Notes: generated from the sequence alone by a model not told the origin. Shown: positions 8,109-19,275, numbered from the stretch's first letter. The stretch: 64,000 bases of DNA from Clostridium weizhouense (GCF_019431045.1 NZ_JAHXPT010000005.1:62001-126000), one strand, 5' to 3'. Numbers and translations: made by a program.

Positions 8109-8528
8109 TTATTTAATAATATTCTTAATTTCATCAATACTCGCTTTTATTGTAAATATCATATTTTCATCTATTCTTAATTTGCATTCATTATTATTTA
8201 CTTTTATTTCATTTGATAAACATTTATTTTTAGATAATTCTTTATACCTTGCTGATGAAATATCTAAAATAAATTTTTTATCTTTAGCACCTGTAAGCTT
8301 TATTGTAGCCCCTTGTTCTACTTGATCCTTAACTTTTATATCTATAATATTGTTTCCTCTACTAGTACAATCTAAACTTAATCCTGGAATTTTTTCAATG
8401 CTTGCTTGTCCTTTTATCGTCATCCATCCACCACTCAAATTAGATTTTACTAATAAATCTAATTTATATTTTTTTTCTAATTTTTTTAGAATTTGACCTA
8501 GTTCAAATATTGTTAACTCTAATTTCAT
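8109..8528 (-). CDS. Hypothetical protein
   Basis: 139 residues, not recognised. It is soluble with a mixed alpha/beta pattern: helical head (MKLELTIFELGQILKKLEKK), then strands around GGWMTIKGQASIEKIPG and GATIKLTGAKDKKFILDIS. The second half ends in an amphipathic segment (MIFTIKASIDEIKNIIK). Start ATG at 8528 has only a weak ribosome site (GGGGAA further up, AGAAAG close). The antisense plus-strand ORF 8044-8325 is a shadow. A conserved upstream element (8625-8673) lies about 100 bases before the start. Confidence 0.65.
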   Translation of the reverse strand: MKLELTIFELGQILKKLEKKYKLDLLVKSNLSGGWMTIKGQASIEKIPGLSLDCTSRGNNIIDIKVKDQVEQGATIKLTGAKDKKFILDISSARYKELSKNKCLSNEIKVNNNECKLRIDENMIFTIKASIDEIKNIIK

Positions 8529-8624
8529 CTTTCTAATTCCCCTTTTTATTCACTAAGTATTTTAAATTTTAAGTTATGTTTTTAAAAATATATCTGTTAA
8601 AATTAAAATAATACGTTTATAATT

Positions 8625-8673
8625 TTTAAGCTATGCACTCTTTCCACACATAATGCAGGAATAATGATGTGAC
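8625..8673 (-). repeat. Upstream element R1 (matches 27673-27722)
   Basis: The plus strand reads ttaagctatgcac, then caggaataatgatgtg. A copy at 27673-27722 reads ttaagcatgcac, then caggaataatgatatg, with the same spacing between blocks. On the minus strand it precedes the 8109-8528 gene. Confidence 0.5.
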
Positions 8674-8676
8674 AGC

Positions 8677-8720
8677 AGAAAGACTTCCTTTTACAATAAT
8701 CATTGATAGGAAGTCTTTCT
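8677..8720 (-). terminator. Hairpin terminator
   Basis: A perfect 12-bp stem (agaaagacttcc / ggaagtctttct) just after the stop of the activase-like gene. The T-run is weak on both strands. Confidence 0.65.
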
Positions 8721-8725
8721 ATTAT

Positions 8726-11700
8726 TTAGGTTAGGCTAACTTGATTATTAAGTCCATTTTCTTCTTCAGTTTCTTCATATTCTTTATATTGTATTGTTTC
8801 TTCTTCTAGTTTTTTAAATGCTACGGAAAGCATTAGTTTAATCCTATTTAATTGATTTACATTTGAAGCACCTGGATCATAATCTATAGCAACTATATTA
8901 GATTCTGGATATATTTCCTTAAGTTTTTTCATCATACCTTTTCCTGTTACATGATTAGGTAAACAAGCAAAAGGTTGCATACATATTATATTTTCAGCAC
9001 CACTTTCAATTAATTCAATCATTTCTGCTGTTAAAAACCATCCCTCTCCAGTTTGATTTCCAAGCGATAATATCGGTGATGCTAATTTTCCAAGTTCAAC
9101 TATATGCTTAGGTGGACTAAATCTTTTGCTACTTTGTAGATATTTTTTCATAGTCTTCCTATAAGTTTCCATAAAAGCAATTGCAATATTATTTAAATTT
9201 TTTTCCACTCTACTTCCTGCAAGATAATCATGTTTAAAAGTAGCATCAAGTGCTGAATAGAAAAAGAAATCTAATAAATCAGGTACTACAGCCTCGGCAC
9301 CTTCTTTTTCTAAAGTTCCTACTATATCATTATTAGCTGTAGGATGAAATTTAACTAGTATTTCTCCTACAAGCCCAACACGTGGTTTTTTAACATCAAG
9401 TAAAGGTAAATTATCAAATGACTCAATAATGTTTTTTATATTCTTCTTAAATTCTCTCTTACTTCCATTTCTTAAATTTTCTTTTACTTTTTTATTAAAC
9501 TCCTTATATAGGGAATTTGCAGAGCCTTTAATCTTCTCATAAGGTCTTGTCCTATATAAAGTTTTCATAAATAAATCTCCATATACTAAAGCCATAAGAG
9601 CTCTATTTATAAGTTTTAATGTTATCTTAAAACCTGGTTGTTTTTCTAAACCTACTGCATTTAATGAAATTACAGGTATATTTTCAAATCCTGCATGTTT
9701 TAATGCCATTTTTAAAAATCCTATATAATTAGTTGCTCTACATCCCCCACCTGTTTGACTTATTATAACTGATGTATTATTTAAATCATATTTACCTGAT
9801 TTTAAAGCATTAATTATTTGACCAATAACTATTATAGATGGATAACACGCATCATTATTAACATACTTTAATCCCTCATCAATAGCTTTTGAATCTGTTG
9901 ATGGAAGTACCTCTAAATTATATCCACTAGCTCTTACTGCCTCCTGTATTAAATCAAAATGAATAGGAGACATTTGAGGACATAAAATTGTATGTTTTTT
10001 TCTCATTTCTTTAGTAAATACCCGATTCTTATATTCTATTTTTTCTTTTATAGGTCTGTAATTTTTTCTAATTCTCTCCTCAATAGCTGCCTTTAATGAT
10101 CTTATTCTTATCCTAGCAGCACCTAAATTATTTCCTTCATCAATTTTAAGTAATGTATAAATTTTCCCTTTTGAACTTATAATTTCATTTACTTGATCAG
10201 TGGTAACTGCATCTAATCCACAACCAAAAGAATTCAGTTGTATTATCTCAAGATTATCATTTTCTGAGACAACTTCTGCTGCCCTATATAATCTTGAATG
10301 ATAAGTCCATTGATCTACAACTCTAAGTTTATCTTTTAAAACACCTAAATGTGATATACTATCCTCTGTTAATACAGCCATTCCATATGACGCTATTACA
10401 TCAGGAATCCCATGATTTATTTCTGGATCTATATGATAAGGTCTACCACATAAAACAATACCATATTTATTATTTTCTTTTAAATATTTTAAAACTTCTT
10501 CTCCCTTATTTTGAATATCCTTCTTATAAGCTTGCCTTTCTTTAGCAGCTAATGAAACAGCATGTTCTGCCTCTTTTAATGTAATATTAAACTCTTTAAA
10601 TTCTGCTACAATTCTTTTTGCTAATTCTTTTTCATTATCTAATGAAAAGAATGGTGCTATATAATTAATTCCTTTCCTATTCAGTTCATCCACATTATTT
10701 CTAATTAATTCTGGATAAGAAATTACCATAGGGCAATTATAATTGTTATTTACATCACTAAATTCCTTTTTCTCATATGATATACATGGATAAAATATTG
10801 TCTTTACTCCTGAATGTATAAGCGACATAATATGTCCATGAACTAATTTTGCTGGATAACAAGCTGATTCTGATGGAATAGTTTCAATCCCCATTTCATA
10901 TAATTTTTTACTTGATAAAGGTGATAATTTCACCTTAAATCCAAGATCAGTTAATAATGTAAACCAAAATGGATAATTTTCATAAATATTAAGCACTCTT
11001 GGAATTCCAATAACTCCTCTTTTAGCTTCACTATCTTTAAGTGGAATATAATTAAATGTTCTTTTATATTTATATTTATATAAATTAGGTATATTATTTT
11101 CGATCTTTTCTATTCCTAAACCTTTTTCACACCTATTTCCTGAAATAAATTCTTCACCTGTAGAAAATCTGTTGATTGTTAATAAGCAATTGTTTCCACA
11201 TTTTCCACATCTTTTAAAAGAAGATTTAATATTAAATTCATCTATTTCATCTTTATTGAGTATGGTTGATTTACTTCCTTCAATATATCTTTCTTTTGAA
11301 ATCAATGCACAACCAAATGCTCCCATAAGTCCTGCAATATCTGGTCTAACTGCTTCCCTTTCAGAGATTATTTCAAAACTTCTAAGTACTGCTTCATTAT
11401 AAAAAGTTCCACCCTGTACTATAATTTTATTTCCCATTTCTTTTTCATCTCTTACCTTTATAACTTTAAATAAAGCATTTTTTATTACTGAGTATGATAA
11501 CCCTGCCGATATATCTGAAACTTCTGCCCCTTCTTTTTGGGATTGTTTAACTCTAGAATTCATAAATACTGTACATCTAGAACCTAAATCAACTGGTGCT
11601 TTTGAATATATAGCTTCTTTAGCAAAATCTTCTACTTTCATATTTAAAGATTTTGCAAATGTTTCTATAAATGAACCACACCCTGATGAACATGCTTCAT

Positions 11701-13021
11701 TTAATAAAATACTATCTACTGTTCCATTTTTTATTTTTAAGCATTTCATATCTTGTCCACCAATATCTAATATAAAGTCAACTCCTGGTAGAAAATATTC
11801 CGCTGCTTTATAATGTGCAATCGTCTCTATCTCTCCAATGTCTATGTGAAGAGCTGATTTAATTAATGCTTCTCCATATCCTGTTACAGCAGAATTTACG
11901 ATTCTAACTTCTTTAGGTATCTTAGAATATAATTTTTTTAACATTTCAACAACTTTTTTTAATGGATTTCCTTCATTTCCTTCATATAAAGAATATAAAA
12001 GCTCTCCCGATTTATTTATTAGAACCACTTTGGTTGTTGTTGAACCAGCATCTATTCCTAAAAATGCATCACCTTTATATAAACTAAGACTACCTCTTTT
12101 TACTTTTTCTTTATCATGTCGTTCTTTAAATTCCAAATAATCTAATTCACTTTTAAATAATGGTTCCAATCTTTCACAATCATTATCCTGTATTTCAGAT
12201 ATTTTTTTTACTTTGCTAACTATTTCTTTAAGAGTAATAGATTTAGTATTTTTAGATAAAAGTGCTGCTCCTTGTGCAACAAATAAATGAGAATTATTAG
12301 GGAAAATAATCTGTTCTTCTGTTAAATTTAATGTTTCTATAAATCTTTTTCTAAGCTCTGATAAAAAACATAATGGTCCTCCTAAAAATGCTACATTTCC
12401 TTTAATTGGTTTACCACATGCAAGACCGCCTATAGTCTGATTAACTACTGCTTGAAATATTGATGCTGCAATGTCTTCTTTATTTGCTCCTTCATTTATA
12501 AGTGGTTGTATATCTGTTTTTGCAAAAACTCCACATCTAGATGCAATTGGATATAATACTTTAAATTCCTTTGCATATTCATTTAATCCCATAGCATCTG
12601 TATTAAGTAAAACTGCCATTTGATCAATAAAAGCACCTGTCCCCCCTGCACAGCTACCATTCATTCTTTGCTCTAATCCACCTCTAAAATATGTTATCTT
12701 AGCATCTTCTCCTCCTAATTCTATTACAACATCAGTTTTAGGAATAATTGTTTCTACAGTCTTAGAACAAGCAATTACTTCTTGTACAAATTCTACATTC
12801 AACCATTTTGAAACTGACAATCCACCTGATCCTGTCACGCTTAATGTACAATTAATATCCCCTAATTTTTCATAACTTTCTTCAATTAATTCTACGATTG
12901 TGCTTTTAATATCTGAAAAGTGTCTTGTATATTTACTATATACATTTATATTTTCAGAATTAAGAATTACCAACTTTACTGTTGTTGATCCTATATCTAG
13001 CCCTATGTTATAGTTATTCAT
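8726..13021 (-). CDS. Giant acyl-CoA dehydratase activase-related protein (BadF/BcrA ATPase fusion)
   Basis: 1431 residues, the usual size of this clostridial fusion family. Two ASKHA ATPase modules come first. Module 1 has DIGSTTVK (9-16), [14 protein letters not shown] and [11 protein letters not shown]. Module 2 starts near 322 with [14 protein letters not shown] and has [18 protein letters not shown] and [10 protein letters not shown]. The conserved Cys residues resemble the 4Fe-4S ligands of 2-hydroxyacyl-CoA dehydratase activators. A Cys-rich linker (CGKCGNNC) and a large C-terminal region related to DUF2229/HgdB-type subunits follow ([33 protein letters not shown]). Such activators use ATP to inject an electron into a partner enzyme. 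No separate dehydratase genes are adjacent, so the substrate is unknown. Confidence 0.9.
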   Translation of the reverse strand: MNNYNIGLDIGSTTVKLVILNSENINVYSKYTRHFSDIKSTIVELIEESYEKLGDINCTLSVTGSGGLSVSKWLNVEFVQEVIACSKTVETIIPKTDVVIELGGEDAKITYFRGGLEQRMNGSCAGGTGAFIDQMAVLLNTDAMGLNEYAKEFKVLYPIASRCGVFAKTDIQPLINEGANKEDIAASIFQAVVNQTIGGLACGKPIKGNVAFLGGPLCFLSELRKRFIETLNLTEEQIIFPNNSHLFVAQGAALLSKNTKSITLKEIVSKVKKISEIQDNDCERLEPLFKSELDYLEFKERHDKEKVKRGSLSLYKGDAFLGIDAGSTTTKVVLINKSGELLYSLYEGNEGNPLKKVVEMLKKLYSKIPKEVRIVNSAVTGYGEALIKSALHIDIGEIETIAHYKAAEYFLPGVDFILDIGGQDMKCLKIKNGTVDSILLNEACSSGCGSFIETFAKSLNMKVEDFAKEAIYSKAPVDLGSRCTVFMNSRVKQSQKEGAEVSDISAGLSYSVIKNALFKVIKVRDEKEMGNKIIVQGGTFYNEAVLRSFEIISEREAVRPDIAGLMGAFGCALISKERYIEGSKSTILNKDEIDEFNIKSSFKRCGKCGNNCLLTINRFSTGEEFISGNRCEKGLGIEKIENNIPNLYKYKYKRTFNYIPLKDSEAKRGVIGIPRVLNIYENYPFWFTLLTDLGFKVKLSPLSSKKLYEMGIETIPSESACYPAKLVHGHIMSLIHSGVKTIFYPCISYEKKEFSDVNNNYNCPMVISYPELIRNNVDELNRKGINYIAPFFSLDNEKELAKRIVAEFKEFNITLKEAEHAVSLAAKERQAYKKDIQNKGEEVLKYLKENNKYGIVLCGRPYHIDPEINHGIPDVIASYGMAVLTEDSISHLGVLKDKLRVVDQWTYHSRLYRAAEVVSENDNLEIIQLNSFGCGLDAVTTDQVNEIISSKGKIYTLLKIDEGNNLGAARIRIRSLKAAIEERIRKNYRPIKEKIEYKNRVFTKEMRKKHTILCPQMSPIHFDLIQEAVRASGYNLEVLPSTDSKAIDEGLKYVNNDACYPSIIVIGQIINALKSGKYDLNNTSVIISQTGGGCRATNYIGFLKMALKHAGFENIPVISLNAVGLEKQPGFKITLKLINRALMALVYGDLFMKTLYRTRPYEKIKGSANSLYKEFNKKVKENLRNGSKREFKKNIKNIIESFDNLPLLDVKKPRVGLVGEILVKFHPTANNDIVGTLEKEGAEAVVPDLLDFFFYSALDATFKHDYLAGSRVEKNLNNIAIAFMETYRKTMKKYLQSSKRFSPPKHIVELGKLASPILSLGNQTGEGWFLTAEMIELIESGAENIICMQPFACLPNHVTGKGMMKKLKEIYPESNIVAIDYDPGASNVNQLNRIKLMLSVAFKKLEEETIQYKEYEETEEENGLNNQVSLT

Positions 13022-13198
13022 TAAAATTCACCTACTCTAATTTCATACAAATTTTCTATAAGCTTTATATGTATATATAAAATTTCCTTTAACCAGTTAA
13101 ATATATGTATATACATTATTATACCTGTCTATACTTAAAATATAATTTAATGTTTTTATTGTAATTTTTTAATACTATATACATTTTTGGAGGTTAAA

Positions 13199-13552
13199 AT
13201 GAACTACTTTAATGAAGGAAATAAATTATACAATTCTAAAGATTATATTAAAGCTATAGATTGTTATAAAAAGTCTGCTATTCAAAAGCAAAATGAAGCT
13301 TGTTCATATTATAATGCTGGAGTTTGTTTTATTAAATTAAAAGATTTTAATAAAGCAATAATTATGCTAAAAAACGCCATAGCAATTCAATATGAAAGTA
13401 AATACTTCTTTAATTTAGGCTATTGCTATACTATGAAAGAAGATTTAAATAAAGCTCTCCAATTTTTTAATATCGCTTGGTGCCTTAATGACACTGATAC
13501 TGATTGTGAGAAGGCTATTAACCTTCTTTTACCTAAACTTAGTAAAATTTAA
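13199..13552 (+). CDS. TPR-repeat protein
   Basis: 117 residues from ATG at 13199, five bases after GGAGG; an upstream TTG overlaps the ribosome site and is discarded. Three tetratricopeptide-like repeats fill the chain: YFNEGNKLYNSKDYIKAIDC, SYYNAGVCFIKLKDFNKAII and YFFNLGYCYTMKEDLNKALQ. TPRs bind other proteins or peptides. It has no signal peptide, so it is cytoplasmic. It is divergent from the activase gene, and the intervening bases hold a short palindrome (atgtatatacat, near 13108). The partner is unknown. Confidence 0.85.
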   Translation: MNYFNEGNKLYNSKDYIKAIDCYKKSAIQKQNEACSYYNAGVCFIKLKDFNKAIIMLKNAIAIQYESKYFFNLGYCYTMKEDLNKALQFFNIAWCLNDTDTDCEKAINLLLPKLSKI

Positions 13553-13596
13553 TTATTTAAATATCAATATAATTTAAATAATTATCCATAACAACT

Positions 13597-13650
13597 TATA
13601 AGAGATATTTTAATTATATACCTCTTATTTATTTTAAACTTTTTTATTAA
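13597..13650 (+). terminator. Hairpin terminator
   Basis: The stem ataagag / ctcttat plus flanking A-T pairs is followed by T-rich sequence including T6. It ends the TPR gene. The rest of 13553-13827 shows nothing I can name. Confidence 0.55.
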
Positions 13651-13801
13651 GGCACACATAATAAAATAATAGATCATATTGGCATTGTATATTCTGTTTC
13701 ATGTAATTTAAAAAATCATAATACATTTTATTAGCTAAACCTACTAACGCAGTATGATACAAAATAAACAAACATATTGTTCTATCATCTTTTTAAATGT
13801 G

Positions 13802-13858
13802 ACTAATATTGCTACTGGTTATAGTCTTTACCATTCACCAGCAATATTAGTTTTTTTA
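13802..13858. terminator. Hairpin overlapping a gene end
   Basis: The inverted repeat actaatattgct-a-ctggt / accagcaatattagt is followed by T7 on the plus strand. Its right arm lies inside the last codons of the transglutaminase gene (…NIAGEW stop), so the stop codon of that minus-strand gene sits in the loop. It is best placed to stop plus-strand read-through. Confidence 0.6.
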
Positions 13859-14892
13859 TGTATCTCATCAAAATTATTTGAATCAAAATAATTACCCGCA
13901 TTATAAAATGTTGGATCTACTTTAATCCATTTATTTTCATCCTTTAAATATACTTCATTCCATGCATGACTCACATAACTTTCACCATTATAAGCTTCCC
14001 CTGTTATTAATCTTATATTAAGTCCTACGGCTCTTGACATAGCTACATAAAGACATGCATAGTCAAAACATATACCTCTCTTTTCTTGATATGCAGATAT
14101 GGCTCCACTATTTTTTACATCTTGTGAATTCAATACTTTATTTGCTTTATCATAATCATATGTTATATTAGATCCAATCCAAGAATATAATTTTTTTGCT
14201 TTTTCTCTATCAGTACTACTTGAAGTTGTTAATTTTTTTGCTTTCTCATCGATATTATTATTGGATTTCACACCTTCATCTAAAGTAACACCATTATAAT
14301 ATATAATTTTATTTGAAGCTATATCTTGAATTAATCCATTATTTATAATCTTTATTTTATTTTTATCTATAATATTTTCTATTCTATTAAATGCCTCAAT
14401 ATTATTAAAAACATCTATCTTAAAATTATTGTTTGGAATAGAATTAAACATTATTATTGGAACAAACATTATTAAAATAAAAATGCTTGATCTAATTATT
14501 CCAAATATAATTGAAAAAATAATTAATAATGTTTTACTTTGATTTATAATCCTTTTTCCACCACTAAAAATAAAAGTTTGTATCATTTGTAATATTTGCC
14601 TTATTACAAATCTTATAATAAGAAATACAATCATAAGTCCCAATATCTTAACTATTCCTTTAGTTAAATATCTACCTGTAAAGAAATTGTTAATTAAATA
14701 TGATAAAACACTATTTAATTTATCATATTTAGTTAAAATTATTACAAATGTTGCTATACTAGATATAATATCTAGTATAGGAGTAATTGCATAATCAATA
14801 TTAGAATTTTTTAGTACTCTTCTTATACTAATTAGTATCGATGTCCCTATTATACCAAAAATTATTATTTTGTATAAAAGAATTTTATCCAT
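13828..14892 (-). CDS. Membrane-anchored transglutaminase-like cysteine protein
   Basis: 354 residues. Residues 1-150 contain about four membrane segments, a CvpA-like arrangement. Residues 230-330 form a transglutaminase-core domain: the catalytic Cys is in KRGICFDYACLYVAMSRAVG, the His in SYVSHAWNEVYL and the Asp in WIKVDPTFYN. In bacteria such domains usually act as proteases or cross-linkers at the cell surface. Start ATG follows AAAGGAGAAG. It lies 12 bases downstream of recX and probably belongs to one unit with the M16 peptidase. Confidence 0.88.
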   Translation of the reverse strand: MDKILLYKIIIFGIIGTSILISIRRVLKNSNIDYAITPILDIISSIATFVIILTKYDKLNSVLSYLINNFFTGRYLTKGIVKILGLMIVFLIIRFVIRQILQMIQTFIFSGGKRIINQSKTLLIIFSIIFGIIRSSIFILIMFVPIIMFNSIPNNNFKIDVFNNIEAFNRIENIIDKNKIKIINNGLIQDIASNKIIYYNGVTLDEGVKSNNNIDEKAKKLTTSSSTDREKAKKLYSWIGSNITYDYDKANKVLNSQDVKNSGAISAYQEKRGICFDYACLYVAMSRAVGLNIRLITGEAYNGESYVSHAWNEVYLKDENKWIKVDPTFYNAGNYFDSNNFDEIHKKTNIAGEW

Positions 14893-14904
14893 TTAACTTC
14901 TCCT

Positions 14905-15543
14905 TTAGTTAAAACTTTTTTCATTTATAACTTCTTTAACAACTTCATTAACGATGTCATATCCATATCCTTTAGAAAGTAAAAATCTATACAATTTATT
15001 TGATATCTTATATTTATCATTTTCAGATTTTTTAATAGTTACTATTTTTCTTTGAGCTAAGTTTATCGCTATAGATTTTTCATTTTCTATATTTACATTA
15101 TTTAGCTCTTCTTCTATTATTTCCTTCGATATTCCCTTTTGAATTAAAGAATACTTAATTTTGTTGCTCCCTTGAGATTTTAGTTTTTCTTTAACAAAAA
15201 GTTGTGTATAATACTCATCATTTAAATAATTGTATTGCTTTAAAAAATCAATTGCCTTTTCGATAGCTTCCTCTTCATATCCTTTTAAAATCAATTTTTC
15301 TCTAACTTGCTTCTCTGTTTTATGACTTTTTTCTATTATCCTTATAGCAGTTTCTCTACATTTCATAAGTTGATCTTTATAAGCTAAAATTTTAAGCTTT
15401 TCAAAATCAACTTCATCTTTTAACTTAATTCCTTCTTTATATATTAATTCTGCACTTATTGAAAAAGCATATTCATCATCTAAAAATACATTTACTCTTT
15501 CTTTGTTTCTTTTTTGAAATTCCAATTTTGTTATCTTTGCCAT
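14905..15543 (-). CDS. recX: Regulatory protein RecX
   Basis: 212 residues, normal for RecX. It is built of three-helix repeats with signatures CRETAIRIIEKSHKTEKQVR, LKQYNYLNDEYYTQLF and IKYSLIQKGISKEIIEEEL. RecX binds RecA filaments and limits recombinase and co-protease activity. The cytoplasmic head begins MAKITKLEFQKRNKERVNVF. The M16 peptidase lies 46 bases upstream and the transglutaminase 12 bases downstream on the same strand. No recA gene is in the window. Confidence 0.92.
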   Translation of the reverse strand: MAKITKLEFQKRNKERVNVFLDDEYAFSISAELIYKEGIKLKDEVDFEKLKILAYKDQLMKCRETAIRIIEKSHKTEKQVREKLILKGYEEEAIEKAIDFLKQYNYLNDEYYTQLFVKEKLKSQGSNKIKYSLIQKGISKEIIEEELNNVNIENEKSIAINLAQRKIVTIKKSENDKYKISNKLYRFLLSKGYGYDIVNEVVKEVINEKSFN

Positions 15544-15589
15544 AGTAAATTTCCATCCTATTTTCTTTAATTATTATTGTAATTGCTAG

Positions 15590-16831
15590 TTAATTTGATT
15601 TCAATATGTGGATTGTTGGGTTCAACAATACTTTTTTGGCAACTTCATTAATTTTACCTTTATCAACATTATTTAATCTTTCCATATCCTTTACAAATTC
15701 AAATATATCTTCATCTTCAAGAGCTTGATGTAATATATAATTACATAATTCTGAAGAATCTTCTAAAGTTGATATAACAGCTGTTTTATGCACCTTTTTC
15801 ATGATTTCTAAATCTCTATCACCTATTTCAATCTTGCCATTAATTACATTATTCAATGTTTCATCAATTGCCATTTTAGCCTCTTCTACATTTTCTTCTC
15901 CTACAGAAGTGTATATATACAAAGTTTTTATATTGTTTGTTATTTCTAGATGAGTATATATATCATAAGCTAAACCTCTATTTTCTCTAACTTCTCTAAA
16001 AAGTAATGAGTTGGCACTTTCTCCTAATCTATGATTTAATATTCTAAGAGGTAATTCATCATCTTTTTCTAATTCATTAAATGTAAATAAATATACTATT
16101 GTACTTTGTTCTATATCCTTTTTATAAGTAACTTTTGTTACATTTTTATTTTTCTCTTTTATGCAATTTAATACTTTAGGCTTATCACCACTCCATAATT
16201 CAAAATTTTTATTTATTAATTCTATTGCATCTTCATGACTTAATGATGAAACCATAGTAATAAGAGAATTTTTTGGAGTATAATGTTCTTTATAATAATT
16301 AATTATTTGATTTTGAGTAAACTTCTTTATATTTTCTTCAATACCTGTAACATCATACTTAAGCGCACTTTTGGTAAATGCAATATTATTTACATTTTTA
16401 AAACTATAATCTTCTAAATCGTCTTTACCTGTTCTTATTTCAGCAAGTATAACGCCACGTTCTTTTTCAAGTTCGCTTTCTTCAAATTTAGAATTTATAA
16501 CCATATCACTTAATATAGAAATACCATTATTTAATTCTTCTATTAAACAACTTATCGTGTACACAGTTGCATCATAATCAGTATATGCATTATATTCTCC
16601 TCCTAAAGCCTCCAAATCCTCATTAAGCTTTTCATCATCTCTATTATTAGTTCCTTTAAATAAACAATGTTCAACAAAATGACTTATTCCTTTTTGTTCT
16701 AAAGATTCATATAAAGCTCCAACTTTAATTCCTATATTTATTGAGGCTATTTGTGTATCTTTATTTATAGTTATTACCTCTAACCCATTACTTAACTTGT
16801 GTCTCTTGGCATTAAAATTCAATTTTATCAT
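15590..16831 (-). CDS. M16-family zinc metallopeptidase (pitrilysin type)
   Basis: 413 residues. The inverted zinc motif HFVEH is at 51-55 (GISHFVEHCLFKGT), and the distal Glu ligand lies in ELEKERGVILAEI about 75 residues later, so the active site is complete. The C-terminal half is the inactive repeat with the usual RxxY-like segment (REVRENRGLAYDIYTHLE). There is no signal peptide, so it is intracellular. Members cleave short peptides or processed precursors. It is first gene of a likely unit with recX and the transglutaminase, transcribed divergently from the two-component system. Confidence 0.92.
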   Translation of the reverse strand: MIKLNFNAKRHKLSNGLEVITINKDTQIASINIGIKVGALYESLEQKGISHFVEHCLFKGTNNRDDEKLNEDLEALGGEYNAYTDYDATVYTISCLIEELNNGISILSDMVINSKFEESELEKERGVILAEIRTGKDDLEDYSFKNVNNIAFTKSALKYDVTGIEENIKKFTQNQIINYYKEHYTPKNSLITMVSSLSHEDAIELINKNFELWSGDKPKVLNCIKEKNKNVTKVTYKKDIEQSTIVYLFTFNELEKDDELPLRILNHRLGESANSLLFREVRENRGLAYDIYTHLEITNNIKTLYIYTSVGEENVEEAKMAIDETLNNVINGKIEIGDRDLEIMKKVHKTAVISTLEDSSELCNYILHQALEDEDIFEFVKDMERLNNVDKGKINEVAKKVLLNPTIHILKSN

Positions 16832-17017
16832 TTATTCTCTCCTAATATTTTTATATCATATTTTATATGATTCTTTAAGCTTCCTAAAATAAAATTATAA
16901 CACATTATTTTAACTTCATTAATATATATAGATTCTTATATGTAGATATATTCTTAAAGTAATGCTAAAATATAGAGAAAAGTATTGCTATTTAACTTTA
17001 AAAGGGAGATGAATATT

Positions 17018-17689
17018 ATGAAAAAGTCTATTTTAATTGTAGAAGACGAACTTAAAATTAGATTTTTACTTAGAGACTATCTTGTAAAAGATGAATTTAA
17101 TGTATTTGAAGCCTCTAATGGTGAAGAAGGATTAATAACCTTTAGTAAAGAAAAAATCGACTTAATAATTTTAGATATAATGATGCCAAAAATGGATGGT
17201 TTAACTATGCTTAGAAAGCTTAGAGAAGTTTCTAGCATTCCTGTTATTTTACTTACCGCTAAAGGAGAAGAAGAAAATAAACTTGAAGGATATGATTATG
17301 GTGCCGATGATTATGTAACTAAACCATTCAGTCCTAAAGTCTTAATAGCTAAAGTTAAAGTTTTACTTAAAAGAACACGACAAAACTTAGATTCTAGTAT
17401 ACAAAATTTTAATGATCTTAGTATTAATCAACTTTCTCATGAAGTTAAAATTAATGATATAGATATCACTTTATCTCCAAAGGAATATGAGCTTTTAATC
17501 TATTTAATTAATAATCAAGGGATAGCTCTAAGTCGTGACAATATATTAGATAATGTATGGGGTATTGATTATTATGGAGATATTCGTACTGTAGATACAA
17601 ATATCAAAAGATTAAGAGAAAAATTATTAGATAAAGCATCTTATATAGTTACTGTACGTGGTAGCGGGTATAAATTCGAGGTAAAATAA
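17018..17689 (+). CDS. OmpR/PhoB-family response regulator
   Basis: About 223 residues from ATG at 17018. The ribosome site AAAGGGAGA at 17001 rules out the earlier in-frame TTG and ATG. The receiver domain has the acidic pair ED, the phospho-acceptor Asp in LIILDIMMPKMDG, Thr in LLTAKG and Lys in YVTKPFSP. The C-terminal winged helix shows LSPKEYELLIYLINNQG and TVDTNIKRLREKL. It is directly followed, with no gap, by the kinase gene at 17690, so both are one operon. The target genes are not evident. Confidence 0.95.
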   Translation: MKKSILIVEDELKIRFLLRDYLVKDEFNVFEASNGEEGLITFSKEKIDLIILDIMMPKMDGLTMLRKLREVSSIPVILLTAKGEEENKLEGYDYGADDYVTKPFSPKVLIAKVKVLLKRTRQNLDSSIQNFNDLSINQLSHEVKINDIDITLSPKEYELLIYLINNQGIALSRDNILDNVWGIDYYGDIRTVDTNIKRLREKLLDKASYIVTVRGSGYKFEVK

Positions 17690-19198
17690 ATGAAAAAAAG
17701 TTTATCAAAAAGATTATTTATAATAACACTTGGTCTTATGTCAGGTTTAATGTTATTAATTTACTTTACTCAATCATTTTTGTTTCAAAAATTTTATTTT
17801 TATAGAAAAACTTCATTTTTAGTTAAAGAAATTAGTAAATTTCAAACACTATATTCTTATCAAAATAATAATGACTATACTTTATATCAAGCACTTGGAA
17901 AATTTGAAAATGATAATAACTCTAAAATAGCGATATTCTCTTTAAATGGAGAACTAATGTATTTACCTAGTAAATTCGAAAATGAAGAGGATATTAATAT
18001 ATTAACGGGTTTTTGTACTGAATTAATCAATAATAAATCTTTAATTTTAGACGTCATTAATTCTTCAAAAATTAAAGTTACTAATTTTTATAATCAAAAT
18101 AATAGCACTCAAAAAATAGGAATAATTGCACCTATGTCCTTAAAATCTCATAATGATAGTATCATAATATCCGTTTCTTCTATTCAGCCAATTGAAGAAG
18201 CATCAAAAGTTATTGATGAATTTTATATATATTTATTCTTAGGTTTAACTATTATTGCAATTATATTATCTTCAATTTATTCTAATTTAATTTCTAAACC
18301 ATTAATAACATTAAATTCAGTTGCTAATAAAATGTCTAATATGAATTTTAATGTTTCATGTGATATTAATAGCGAAGATGAAATTGGTAACTTAGCCAGA
18401 ACATTAAATTTCTTATCAAAAAATCTTCAATCAGCATTATTAGATTTGCAACAGAAAAATCAAAAGTTAGAAGAAGATATTGAAAAAGAGAGAAAATTAG
18501 AAAATATGAGAAAAGACTTCATAGCTGATGTTAGTCATGAACTAAAAACTCCTATTGGAATAATTAAAGGATATGCTGAGGGAATTAAAGATGGTATAGT
18601 TACTGGAGATGATGCTTTAAACTATTTAGAAACTATAATAGGAGAATCTCAAAAAATGGGAACTTTAGTTACAAATATGTTAGAGCTTTCAAAACTTGAA
18701 TCAGGTACTGTAAAACCTGCTCCAGAAGCTTTTAATATTAATAGATTAATAAATAAAATCCTAAAAAAACATAGTTTAAATATTGAAGAAAATAATCTCA
18801 CTATAAATTTTTCTTTTTCAAATGACTATAGTTATGTTTATGCTGATACTTTCCAAATGGAACAAGTATTAACTAACCTTATTACTAATGCAATTAAATA
18901 CACTCCTGATGGAAATTCTATAAATATAAGTATAAATGAAGAGGATGATAAATTTAAAATATCAATTCAAAATATGGGAATTAATATACCTGAAGAGGAG
19001 ATTGATAAACTATTTGATAAATTTTATAGAATTGATAAATCTAGACAAAGATGTGAGAATAGTACGGGGCTTGGATTATCAATAGTAAAAAATATATTAC
19101 AACTTCATAATAGTGAATTTAGTTTTAGAAATATTCCAAATGGTGTAGAATTTTATTTTTACTTAAATAAAATAATATCTCAAGATGAATATGATTAA
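17690..19198 (+). CDS. Sensor histidine kinase (HAMP-HisKA-HATPase)
   Basis: 502 residues. Two membrane helices (about 9-29 and 176-196) flank an extracellular sensor region of about 145 residues. A HAMP domain follows (about 198-250), then a coiled coil, HisKA with the phospho-His in FIADVSHELKTPIGIIKGYAE, and HATPase with N-box NLITNAIKYTPDG and G-box STGLGLSIVKNIL. It autophosphorylates and passes phosphate to the regulator immediately upstream. The extracellular domain is not recognisable, so the signal is unknown. ATG directly abuts the TAA of the regulator gene. Confidence 0.95.
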   Translation: MKKSLSKRLFIITLGLMSGLMLLIYFTQSFLFQKFYFYRKTSFLVKEISKFQTLYSYQNNNDYTLYQALGKFENDNNSKIAIFSLNGELMYLPSKFENEEDINILTGFCTELINNKSLILDVINSSKIKVTNFYNQNNSTQKIGIIAPMSLKSHNDSIIISVSSIQPIEEASKVIDEFYIYLFLGLTIIAIILSSIYSNLISKPLITLNSVANKMSNMNFNVSCDINSEDEIGNLARTLNFLSKNLQSALLDLQQKNQKLEEDIEKERKLENMRKDFIADVSHELKTPIGIIKGYAEGIKDGIVTGDDALNYLETIIGESQKMGTLVTNMLELSKLESGTVKPAPEAFNINRLINKILKKHSLNIEENNLTINFSFSNDYSYVYADTFQMEQVLTNLITNAIKYTPDGNSINISINEEDDKFKISIQNMGINIPEEEIDKLFDKFYRIDKSRQRCENSTGLGLSIVKNILQLHNSEFSFRNIPNGVEFYFYLNKIISQDEYD

Positions 19199-19230
19199 TA
19201 AAATACTTATTTATTTAAAAATAATTTTAG

Positions 19231-19275
19231 AGATATCCTTTCTATTATATACTTATCCCAATAGAAAGGATATCT
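19231..19275. terminator. Bidirectional hairpin between convergent genes
   Basis: A perfect 16-bp stem (agatatcctttctatt / aatagaaaggatatct) lies between the kinase and fructose-bisphosphatase gene ends. T-tracts are moderate. Confidence 0.7.

Noticed and set aside
8044..8325. 93-codon plus-strand ORF
   Set aside because: It is antisense to the better supported 8109-8528 gene and has no ribosome site.
13060..13145. Operator palindrome atgtatatacat between divergent genes
   Set aside because: Short A-T palindromes are expected by chance in this composition, and no matching copy was seen elsewhere.
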